In this document: in pieces, positions 16,100-23,218 of the stretch
Numbering within the stretch: position 1 is the stretch's first letter
Layout: each line of letters starts with the position of its first letter
Origin: DATJBF01 sp035515475
GTDB taxonomy: Bacteria; Verrucomicrobiota; Verrucomicrobiia; Palsa-1439
Direction of reading: 5' to 3'
Length of the DNA stretch: 64,000 nt
NCBI GenBank assembly: GCA_035515475.1
Contig: DATJBF010000005.1
Span: 71,338 to 135,337 of the forward strand
Notes under the pieces: model-generated
Databases searched by the model: none
What the model saw: only the letters and a program-made list of their open reading frames with translations
What the model was told of the DNA's origin: nothing
Translations under genes and position numbers: made by a program

Positions 16100-17183
16100 G
16101 GTCGTCCTTTCCGTCGCCTGGAGGGCGAGCCTCCCGGCGAGCCGTCGTCCCCTGCGGTTCGGCAGGAGCCTCACCCTCCACGTGCAGTTTGGGGAGCAAC
16201 GCGGCGGTGTGTTTGTCGATGATGGCACGGCACAGCGCCAACTCCTGTTCGCGATGGTGCACGTTGTGGCGCACGATCGCTTCCAAATCGTCGATGTTGT
16301 AAAGGTAAACGTTGTCGATCCGCTGCGCGTCGGGATCGATGTCGCGCGGCACGGCGATGTCGATCAGGAACAGCGGACGGTTGCGCCGCGTCTGCATCAG
16401 CTTCTCCACGTCGGCCCGATGCAGAATCGTCTGGGGACAACCCGTCGAGCTGACCACGATGTCCACGTCGGCCATTCGCTGGAGACAGTCGTCGAACCGG
16501 ATCGCCTGACCGTTGAATTCCGTCGCCAGGGCTTGCGCGCGGTCGAACGAGCGGTTGGAGACGAGGATCGATGGGGCGCCCTTCTTGGCGAGGTGGCGCA
16601 CGCAGGCTTCGCCCATCTTGCCGGCGCCGATGATCATCACCGTGTGCTTCGACAAATCGTGACGGAAAATCTTCTCGGCCAACTCCACCGCCACGCTCCC
16701 GACCGACGTGGCGCCGCGGCCAATCGCCGTGCGGGTGCGGATTTCCTTCACCGCTTGAAACGCTTTCTGGAACACGCGGTTAAGCGTCGCGCCGGTCAAC
16801 CGCGCGGCATGGGCCGATTCATACGCGTGCTTGACCTGGCCCGTGATTTCGGTCTCGCCAAGCACCATCGAGTCGAGCCCGCTGGCGACCGAGAACAGGT
16901 GGGCGATGGCGTCGGCGCCATCGCGCAGATAGAGATGCTCCCGCACGTCGCAAACGTACTTCGAGAGCAACTGAAACAGCGATTTCACGTTGCCGTTGAC
17001 GGCCGGCGCGACGCCGTAGATTTCGACGCGATTGCAGGTCGAGAGCAGCACGACTTCGTCGAGGCCGCCGACGACCCTGAGCCGGCAACCGTGGCAGCCG
17101 AGCTGCGATGGTGCGATGGCGAGTTGCTCGCGCAATTCGACCGGCGCGGTCTTGTAGCTCAGCCCGGCGACAAAGAGGGTCAT
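16020..17183 (-). CDS. hemA: Glutamyl-tRNA reductase with altered C-terminus
   Basis: 387 residues; first committed enzyme of the C5 route to 5-aminolaevulinate. The catalytic Cys50 is in LSTCNRVEIYG and the NADPH site is IIGAGKMGE. The family normally ends in a helical dimerisation domain of about 70-100 residues. Here homology stops near HTAALLPKL and a Pro/Arg-rich tail derived from an interspersed repeat (DNA about 16120-16185) runs on to overlap ccsB by 80 bases. The enzyme may work with a shortened dimerisation region or may be damaged; no other hemA is visible in the window. Its place among cytochrome c genes suggests haem supply matched to cytochrome synthesis. Confidence 0.88.
   Translation of the reverse strand: MTLFVAGLSYKTAPVELREQLAIAPSQLGCHGCRLRVVGGLDEVVLLSTCNRVEIYGVAPAVNGNVKSLFQLLSKYVCDVREHLYLRDGADAIAHLFSVASGLDSMVLGETEITGQVKHAYESAHAARLTGATLNRVFQKAFQAVKEIRTRTAIGRGATSVGSVAVELAEKIFRHDLSKHTVMIIGAGKMGEACVRHLAKKGAPSILVSNRSFDRAQALATEFNGQAIRFDDCLQRMADVDIVVSSTGCPQTILHRADVEKLMQTRRNRPLFLIDIAVPRDIDPDAQRIDNVYLYNIDDLEAIVRHNVHHREQELALCRAIIDKHTAALLPKLHVEGEAPAEPQGTTARREARPPGDGKDDHDVRIQSQPGWLSDGAAACGGEPVFQ
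16120..16185. repeat. Interspersed repeat forming the 3' end of hemA
   Basis: GGAGGGCGAGCCTCC and GGCGAGCC at one side face GGAGCCTCACCCTCC at the other, giving an inverted-repeat element of about 65 bp that encodes the unusual tail of HemA. Confidence 0.5.
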
Positions 17184-17325
17184 GGGCCCCGTCCTCCCAA
17201 ATCCGAAATCCGAAATCCGAAGCCGAGCCGCAGGCGAGACCTGCGCAGCAAATCCGAAACAATTTCCAAACTCAAATTTGGGAAATTCGGATTTGGCTCG
17301 TATTTCGAGATTCGAATTTCGGATT
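17184..17325. other. Spacer between resB and hemA with AAATCCGAA repeats
   Basis: Contains tandem and inverted copies of AAATCCGAA and AATTCGAA-like words, similar to those at 39417-39455. No promoter stands out; resB and hemA may still be cotranscribed. Confidence 0.5.
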
Positions 17326-18528
17326 TCATTTGTGCAGCCATGGATTCAGGTAGAACACGATGAACAAGCCGGCGATCATCAGGCTGAATCCCGCATAAAC
17401 GACGGGCACGCCGGGATCTTTCACGACCTGCAACGACGTGTAGCTGAGGTCGTTGGGGTCGTAGCCCGATTGATAGAACGTGTAGCCTTTGTACGAGAAC
17501 GGGCTATTGACCTCGACCTGGCGCTCACCCACGACCGTTCCTCCATCGATCACATCCACCGTGCTGCGAAATGACTTGATTGGCCCGCGGGGCATCGGCT
17601 CGCGCGGTGTTGCCCCGTCGTCCTGATAGACCATCTGCAGGGGACTCGAGGCGGTCGTCTGCCCGCCGGGACCGTGCATCGTGAAATCGGGGAACTTCGC
17701 GAACAACCAGCGGTGGTTGGAATACGATGGCCCGGCGACGGCTACAAGGATCGCGGGGTTGCGCGGTTCGTTGGACCGGCTCGTCACCTCTTTCGTGTTC
17801 GTATCGATCACGAAATCGGGGACGTATTTCAGGATCGTGATCTTGAATTCGCCGAGCGTCTGTTCGACGCCAAGCTTGATCGGCAGGCTCGCCTGAAGCT
17901 TCTTTTCAGGCCACGCCACCAGCAACGCGGGGCCGCAATCGGTGTGCGACAACGCGCCGTTCTCCGATCCGTCGCCGGACTTCTTCTGGTCATACGTTTC
18001 GATCTCGAACTTTGTCAGGTGAATCGCAAACGGGAGCGGCTTGACGCCGCGGTCGTCCACAAACTGCGCGGCGGTCTGGCCTTCGCGGAATTCGAGGTAA
18101 CCCTTCTGTCCCCACACGCCGCGGATCACGCCGCCCGCCAGAATCATCAGGATGCTCAGGTGCGTGAGCATCGAGCCGAATGCCCGGCCGCGCGCATAGC
18201 CCGTTGTCCGTCGGACGGTGGCGAAGCGCCGCGTGCTGCATACGGCGACGGTCGACGACAGCACGCACAGCAACGCGATAAACCACCACGAGGAGAACGT
18301 GTGTGTCAGCCCGGCCTTGCCGAGCCAGTCCATGCGTGCCGTTGCTTCGGGGTGCCTCGCAAGGTAACGCGCGACGTCCGCGCCTTGCGGCAACAGCGTA
18401 CCGAGAACGCAGGCAGCGGCGATGATAACGACGACGCCAACCGCGAATTTCACGGAGGAGAGCTGGTCGAAGATGCGCGAGGTCAGCGATTTCCTGGATG
18501 TAACCTGTGTGGAATGACCTTGCCCCAT
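17326..18528 (-). CDS. resB: Cytochrome c assembly protein ResB
   Basis: 400 residues. Three N-terminal membrane helices including FAVGVVVIIAAACVLGTLLP, a large extracytoplasmic domain (about 170-365) and a last helix before NPWLHK, as in ResB/Ccs1. It forms the haem-delivery and ligation complex with CcsB. AAGGTG precedes the ATG at 18528, and a sigma-54-type promoter at 18559-18574 sits just upstream. It is the first gene of the train resB-hemA-ccsB-cytochromes-NrfCD-kinase-regulator, so haem synthesis, cytochrome assembly, the cytochromes and their sensor may be co-expressed. Confidence 0.88.
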   Translation of the reverse strand: MGQGHSTQVTSRKSLTSRIFDQLSSVKFAVGVVVIIAAACVLGTLLPQGADVARYLARHPEATARMDWLGKAGLTHTFSSWWFIALLCVLSSTVAVCSTRRFATVRRTTGYARGRAFGSMLTHLSILMILAGGVIRGVWGQKGYLEFREGQTAAQFVDDRGVKPLPFAIHLTKFEIETYDQKKSGDGSENGALSHTDCGPALLVAWPEKKLQASLPIKLGVEQTLGEFKITILKYVPDFVIDTNTKEVTSRSNEPRNPAILVAVAGPSYSNHRWLFAKFPDFTMHGPGGQTTASSPLQMVYQDDGATPREPMPRGPIKSFRSTVDVIDGGTVVGERQVEVNSPFSYKGYTFYQSGYDPNDLSYTSLQVVKDPGVPVVYAGFSLMIAGLFIVFYLNPWLHK

Positions 18529-18558
18529 GGCCACCTTTCGTGTGACGGGCGGTGGCTT

Positions 18559-18574
18559 AGCAGTGGCCTTGCCA
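18559..18574 (-). promoter_or_regulatory. sigma-54 promoter before resB
   Basis: Minus strand TGGCAAGGCCACTGCT has GG/GC at the right distance, one base off TGGCAC. Predicted transcription start near 18547, 19 bases before the ATG. Confidence 0.5.
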
Positions 18575-18707
18575 GTGGATGCCGCAGGTTGGGGCGACGG
18601 TCTGTAAGCGCTTGGCCTACAGTCGATTGCCGTGCGCGAAATCGCGCAGGCGACGAATCGGCTGCGCCGATCGTCGACCGACAGATTGGCGGCGGGCTCC
18701 CGTTTCA

Positions 18708-18720
18708 TGACAGCTTGTCA
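18708..18720. promoter_or_regulatory. Inverted repeat TGACAGCTTGTCA, candidate enhancer
   Basis: Differs by one base from the TGACAA-N-TTGTCA consensus and lies about 165 bp upstream of the predicted resB start, a fitting distance for a sigma-54 activator. Confidence 0.5.
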
Positions 18721-18809
18721 TCAGTCGCCAAGCCAAGAGGCGATAGGGGGACGCGCTGCGTTGCAACCGAATCTTTGACTCGGCTCCGCTATTCGTCGCG
18801 GTGTCAACC

Positions 18810-19463
18810 CTACGGAGGTGTCGTGCGTGTGAGGTAGCTCCTTCGCGATTCCCTCACTTGGAAGCCGATCCGTTTCTTCGGCGGCGGTTCTGGCAGCGCA
18901 GGTAGGTCGATGATGTCCATGACGCGTTGGAGGATGGTGACGATGGCCGCTTCGTGCACATCGAGCCGGTCCTTGAGTTCCTTTTCCAGCGCGGCGAGTT
19001 TGCGGGCTTGTTCGCGGGTCGCGGTCAGCGTGGCGCGCATCTTCACGAAGGCGCGTACGACAAACACGCTCATGTCGACGGCACGTGGACTGTTGAGGAC
19101 GTTTGCTGCCATAATGGCGCCGTGCTCCGTGAAGGCAAAGGGGAGATAGCGGCGGCCGCCCCTGCGTTTTGAGGTCACAATCTGTGACCTCAAAGCTCCT
19201 TCGGAACCGGTCACAAATTGTGATCGGTTCGATGCGGTCACAAATTGTGACCGCATGGCTTCAAAGTCCTCAGCGTTCAATTGGAACATGAAATCCGATG
19301 GAAATTTCCTCGAGTTGCGTTTGACTGCCTGATTCAAAGCCTTTGTTGTCACGCCGTAAACCGCTGCCAAGTCGGCATCGAGCATGACCTTCTGACCGCG
19401 AATCTCGTAAATCAGCCGGTCAAGATATTCCACCCGAATTACTGAGGGCTTCTCCTGAGCCAT
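18810..19463 (-). CDS. ORF6N-domain DNA-binding protein
   Basis: 217 residues. The N-terminal ORF6N domain is plain: VMLDADLAAVYGVTTKALNQ, then NSRKFPSDFMFQL and YLPFAFTEHGAIMAANVLNS. Such domains occur in phage antirepressor-like and host regulators. Between the two halves a triplicated RSQFVT/RSQIVT peptide is encoded by three palindromes (19172-19256). The C-terminal part (MRATLTATREQARKLAALEK onward) is probably helical. The start at 19463 was chosen to begin just before the conserved region; an ATG six codons upstream is possible. It is not clearly linked to its neighbours and looks like a common verrucomicrobial accessory gene. Confidence 0.8.
   Translation of the reverse strand: MAQEKPSVIRVEYLDRLIYEIRGQKVMLDADLAAVYGVTTKALNQAVKRNSRKFPSDFMFQLNAEDFEAMRSQFVTASNRSQFVTGSEGALRSQIVTSKRRGGRRYLPFAFTEHGAIMAANVLNSPRAVDMSVFVVRAFVKMRATLTATREQARKLAALEKELKDRLDVHEAAIVTILQRVMDIIDLPALPEPPPKKRIGFQVRESRRSYLTRTTPP
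19172..19256. repeat. Three GGTCACA palindromes in the ORF6N gene
   Basis: GAGGTCACAATCTGTGACCTC, CGGTCACAAATTGTGATCGG and GCGGTCACAAATTGTGACCG are near-perfect palindromes about 30 bp apart, each coding for a SQFVT-like peptide. Confidence 0.7.
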
Positions 19464-19603
19464 CGCCGGGTAGTATGCCAATGCGAGTCAGTGGCGGCAA
19501 GTCTCTCGTGACAGGTGTCAGCAACCGGACGAGGAACGCTCACGGCGCGCTCAGCGAGCACGCCCTACCAACGACCGTCAGGCGGAAACACTCGCGCCAC
19601 TGC

Positions 19604-19641
19604 AAAAAAACGCCGGCCCGGTTGGTGACCGCGCCCGGCGT
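19604..19641 (-). terminator. Intrinsic terminator of the cytochrome bc operon
   Basis: On the minus strand ACGCCGG-GCG-CGGT, loop CACCA, ACCG-GG-CCGGCGT, then a run of T. It lies 24 bases after the stop of the tetrahaem cytochrome gene. Confidence 0.8.
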
Positions 19642-19664
19642 CGGCAGACAGGTCTCGGGAAAAC

Positions 19665-20258
19665 CTAGTGTTTGACCTTGGGATCGGGATGCGCGATCAG
19701 CGCGAACGCCTGCTCGTAATCGAACCCGACTTTCTTGCCGTCCTTCGTCGTGTAGCGGTCGGGCTTCCAGGTTGGGTTCTGGCTGTTGTGGCACATCTCG
19801 CAGCTCTTCGACGCCGGATAAACCAGACCGCCCTCGATGGCTTTCGCGCGGTCTTCCATCGTGCTCTTCGCCATGTATTTCTTTCCGGGACCGTGACAGG
19901 ATTCGCAGGTCACGCCATCTTCGGGTTTGATTTTTTCCGTCGCGACGCTCTCGGTGAAATTGTAGGCAGTCGAATGGCACCGGAGGCATTTGCCGCTGGT
20001 CTGGGGATTGTCAACGCCGACTTTGGCGCCCGCCGCTTTGGCCTCGGGCGTCCCGAGCAACTCGAACGCCTTGGCGTGTGGACTAGCCTGCCACTTGGCC
20101 AGGGCGTTGCCGCTGTCTTCCGACTTGTGACAGAGGCCGCAGGTTCTGGCGCCGACGTAACTGGCGGCGTCGCGGTCAGCCGCGCTGCTGCTGAGTGAGA
20201 TTAGCATTCCGGCTGCGAGAGTCACGCAAAGGGTCGATATCGGTGTCCGGTTCTTCAT
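19665..20258 (-). CDS. Tetrahaem cytochrome c554-like protein
   Basis: 197 residues with a cleavable signal peptide (to about 27, SSSAAD) and four CxxCH motifs (CGLCH, CLRCH, CESCH, CEMCH). The pattern YVGARTCGLCHKSE, then SPHAKAFELL and CESCHGPGKKY, matches the cytochrome c554/c-prime family of small periplasmic electron carriers. It is the last gene of the Rieske/cytochrome b operon, before a strong terminator, and probably takes electrons from the membrane complex to periplasmic acceptors. Confidence 0.85.
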   Translation of the reverse strand: MKNRTPISTLCVTLAAGMLISLSSSAADRDAASYVGARTCGLCHKSEDSGNALAKWQASPHAKAFELLGTPEAKAAGAKVGVDNPQTSGKCLRCHSTAYNFTESVATEKIKPEDGVTCESCHGPGKKYMAKSTMEDRAKAIEGGLVYPASKSCEMCHNSQNPTWKPDRYTTKDGKKVGFDYEQAFALIAHPDPKVKH

Positions 20259-20371
20259 CGTCAAGGCTCCTTGAATGACTGGTTCGTGTTCTGACCGGCT
20301 ACTCCTCTGCCGGGCGATCATACCGACATCCCAGATTTTTTCCACACAAAAATGTTCGTCGTCAAACGTCC

Positions 20372-21568
20372 TTACCGTTCGCTCGCTGTGCGCGATTTCG
20401 CACCGACCGTCCCCGGATTTGGCGCGGCCTCGTCGGTTGGCGGCAGACGATGCGGCACGCCGTAGATGTCGAAGTGGTACCGGACGCCGACGATGCGGAC
20501 GTTGGTTTCCGAAAGATGGCCGACAACACCGAACGCCACGGCCAAGACGACCGCCACGATGCCCACCGTCACCGCGATGGGGCGTTTCTTCGGATGCCGT
20601 TCCCGGCTGCGGTCCAGGAACGGCCAGAACAACAGCAGCAGCGGTGGGATCATCGAGACGAACAAACCGAGCGTCTTCGGGAAATACTTCAGCAACTGAT
20701 ACGTCGACAGGAAATACCATTCGGGTTTGATGCCTTCGGGCGTCACAAACGGATCGGCTTTCTCTCCCAACTCGACCGGCCACAGCATGATCAGCGTCAC
20801 GAGCACGCCGATGAGCACGCAGAACACCACGCCTTCCTTCAGCACGTGCTCCGGGAAAAAAGGGACCGCGTGCTTTTTGTCGATGGGTTTCTCTTCGCCG
20901 ACGCGTTCCATCGTGGCCAGCCCTTGTACGCGCATCAGGAACAGGTGTGTGGCGATGAGCATCGTCAGCACCCACGGCAGCACCACCACGTGCAACACGT
21001 AGAACCGGGCCAGCGTCTCGCCGGTCACGCCTTCGCCGCCGCGCAACAGCAGTTGAATGTAGTTGCCGACCAGCGGGATTGCCCCCGTGATCTCGGTGCC
21101 AACAGTCGTCGCCCAGTAGCTGAGTTGGTTCCACGGCAGCAGATAACCCGTGAACCCGAAGGTGACGGTGCAACCAAGGATGAACACGCCCAGTACCCAG
21201 GTCAGTTCCCGCGGCTTCTTGTAGGCGCCCATGAAAAACGTCCGCATCATGTGGATCAGCACGCACAGGATCATCAGCGTCGCGCCCCAGGCGTGCAGCC
21301 CGCGAATCAGCCAGCCGAAATGCGCCTTGGTCATGATGAACCGCACGCTCTCGAACGCCGTGTTGGTCGTCGGCCGATAATAGATCATCAGCAGGATGCC
21401 CGTGACGACCTGGTTGACGAACAGGAACAGCGACAAACTGCCGAACGTGTGCCAGAAACCCGTGGCCTGCGGCAGCGGCTTGTGCAGTTGGTCGTCGGCG
21501 AACTTCTCGGCCACGCCGATGTCGAAGCGCTGCGCCAGCCAGTCGTGGATTCGCGGAGGCAATTTCAC
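20372..21568 (-). CDS. Cytochrome b of a bc-type complex
   Basis: 398 residues. Haem b ligands lie in two helices (RGLHAWGATLMILCVLIHMM and YVLHVVVLPWVLTMLIATHL), and the Qo-site motif is PEWYF. The N- and C-terminal parts that are split in b6f/subunit IV systems are joined here. A GTG start at 21568 overlaps the Rieske stop (GTGA). Quinol is oxidised here, one electron going to the Rieske protein and one through the haem b pair. No cytochrome c1 or f gene accompanies it; multihaem cytochromes take that place. Confidence 0.93.
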   Translation of the reverse strand: MKLPPRIHDWLAQRFDIGVAEKFADDQLHKPLPQATGFWHTFGSLSLFLFVNQVVTGILLMIYYRPTTNTAFESVRFIMTKAHFGWLIRGLHAWGATLMILCVLIHMMRTFFMGAYKKPRELTWVLGVFILGCTVTFGFTGYLLPWNQLSYWATTVGTEITGAIPLVGNYIQLLLRGGEGVTGETLARFYVLHVVVLPWVLTMLIATHLFLMRVQGLATMERVGEEKPIDKKHAVPFFPEHVLKEGVVFCVLIGVLVTLIMLWPVELGEKADPFVTPEGIKPEWYFLSTYQLLKYFPKTLGLFVSMIPPLLLLFWPFLDRSRERHPKKRPIAVTVGIVAVVLAVAFGVVGHLSETNVRIVGVRYHFDIYGVPHRLPPTDEAAPNPGTVGAKSRTASER

Positions 21569-22002
21569 GCCGGTTTCACCATGACTTCGCCGTTGATCAC
21601 CACCACGCCCTGCTCGGGCAACGGCCGCGGCGGCGGACCCGCCACGGGGCGTCCATCAAGGTCGAAGAATCCCCCATGACACGGGCAGGCGATCTCCCGT
21701 CGCTGCGGATCCCAGCCGACGACGCAGCCGAGGTGCGTGCAAATGGCCGAGAACGCGCGAAACCCTTGCGGAGTATGGACGACGATGACGGGGTGGCCGC
21801 TTACCGCCACGATTTTCGCCTGCCACTCGGGAAAATCGGCGGCCTGGCCGGCCGACACCGTCTGGGTACTGGGACCCCGGCGCTGGGCCGGCCACACGTA
21901 GCTGAGCACCGGCGCGACGAACCCGACGGCCCACGCGACCAGACCGCCGGTCAACACCCAGTCCAGAAACGACCGGCGTGAGATTCTCTTTTCGTCACTC
22001 AT
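21565..22002 (-). CDS. Rieske iron-sulphur protein
   Basis: 145 residues. A Tat-type leader (ISRRSFLDWVLTGG) serves as membrane anchor. Cluster ligands are C88 and H90 (CTHLGC) and C106 and H109 (CPCHGG), with C93 and C108 placed for the usual disulphide. The family is typically 140-200 residues, so this is a compact member. It overlaps the preceding cytochrome gene by eight bases and the cytochrome b gene by four. Confidence 0.94.
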   Translation of the reverse strand: MSDEKRISRRSFLDWVLTGGLVAWAVGFVAPVLSYVWPAQRRGPSTQTVSAGQAADFPEWQAKIVAVSGHPVIVVHTPQGFRAFSAICTHLGCVVGWDPQRREIACPCHGGFFDLDGRPVAGPPPRPLPEQGVVVINGEVMVKPA

Positions 22003-23218
22003 CCTTGTCCCTATGTTCGATTTGCCGGCGTTTGGCCCAGAACAACACCGCCATCAAGAGCAGGAACACCCAGATCGGCACCAGCGCGCCGCGTTTCCAG
22101 CGTTCGAACCGCTCCAGGCCCGCGACGTCCGCCAGCGTCTGGTGAACGATTTCCTGGGCTTGGCCAGCCACGGGCTGCAGTTCTTTGACCGACAACGTGT
22201 GTTGGAGCGCCTCGAGTTGCGTTACCTGCGTCTTGGCTTCCTGCAACAGCAACTGATCGTCCTCGGTCGCCAGCCCGCGCACGGTGGCGTCGTGAACGGC
22301 CGCGTCGGCCCGTTCGTAGCCGGCCTGTTCTTTGCGAATCAGCCCCGCCACCGCGTCGCGCACCGCCAGTTGCTTGGGATCGTTGGCGTGACATTGGATA
22401 CAGGCCTTGGCGAATAATTCCACCGACGCCTTCTGGATGGCATGGTGGCCGTGGCAACTGATGCATTCGTTGAACAATCCGACGGACACAAGTTCGGCGT
22501 GGGGACTCTTGTCGAACAACTCGCGCTGGCGAACGTGACATTTCCCGCAGACCTCGCCCACTTCCTTCGTTCCCGGCGGCGTCGCCCCGTGGCTGCCGTG
22601 GCAGGTAACGCAGGTCGGGGCGCTCAGGTCGCCTTTCTCGAACAGCATGTACGCGTGGTAACTGGATTTGTATTGGGTGATGATGTCGGTCGGCAGCTTG
22701 TATCCTTCCATCAACCTCGCGTTGCCGTGACAGTGGCCACAGGTGTCGGGAATGTTCGTCGGATACACGTGGGCGTCGGGCGATTTCACTTTGAGGATAT
22801 CGTGGACGCCGTGGCAGTCGACGCAGACGGCGACGTTCTGGTCGTTGTGCCCGAACAGTTGCTCGCCGTGCTTGCTGGTCTTGTAGCGGTCGAGTTGATC
22901 CGTGGGCAGGCCGTAGGGATTCATCTTCCGCACGTCGCTGTGGCAACTGGCGCACAACTCGGCGATCGCCTGCTTGGTGTCGGGCCGCTTGAAATTGTTC
23001 GTCGCGTGCGCGGTCTCGTCGGTCGCGTTCGGGTCGCCGCCGTGACAATCCACACACGTCAGCCCGGCCTGCGCATGGGCGCTGGGGGCGAACAACGTCT
23101 TCTCCTTGACGTGGCACTTGAGACAGGAGATCTCGGCAGCCGACGCCGGGACGGCGACGGCCAGGGACACCAGTGCCCAGCCGATTACATCGAGGTGCCG
23201 TTGTGGCAATCGCTGCAT
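21995..23218 (-). CDS. Nonahaem cytochrome c with C-terminal membrane anchor
   Basis: 407 residues. A signal segment ending ASAAEIS precedes nine CxxCH motifs (CLKCH, CVDCH, CASCH, CVDCH, CGHCH, CVTCH, CGKCH, CISCH, CIQCH), then about 90 residues of predicted coiled coil and one membrane span (GALVPIWVFLLLMAVLFWA). The start at 23218 has GGAAAGG upstream and overlaps the previous gene by 34 bases. Coming directly before the Rieske and cytochrome b genes, it is the likely substitute for cytochrome c1. Relatedness to the multihaem partners of anammox or Geobacter bc complexes would need a search. Confidence 0.82.
   Translation of the reverse strand: MQRLPQRHLDVIGWALVSLAVAVPASAAEISCLKCHVKEKTLFAPSAHAQAGLTCVDCHGGDPNATDETAHATNNFKRPDTKQAIAELCASCHSDVRKMNPYGLPTDQLDRYKTSKHGEQLFGHNDQNVAVCVDCHGVHDILKVKSPDAHVYPTNIPDTCGHCHGNARLMEGYKLPTDIITQYKSSYHAYMLFEKGDLSAPTCVTCHGSHGATPPGTKEVGEVCGKCHVRQRELFDKSPHAELVSVGLFNECISCHGHHAIQKASVELFAKACIQCHANDPKQLAVRDAVAGLIRKEQAGYERADAAVHDATVRGLATEDDQLLLQEAKTQVTQLEALQHTLSVKELQPVAGQAQEIVHQTLADVAGLERFERWKRGALVPIWVFLLLMAVLFWAKRRQIEHRDKDE

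Noticed and set aside
19665..21266. Single minus-strand frame joining the tetrahaem cytochrome to DNA of the cytochrome b gene
   Set aside because: The upstream part is out of frame with cytochrome b; the cytochrome has its own signal peptide and start at 20258.
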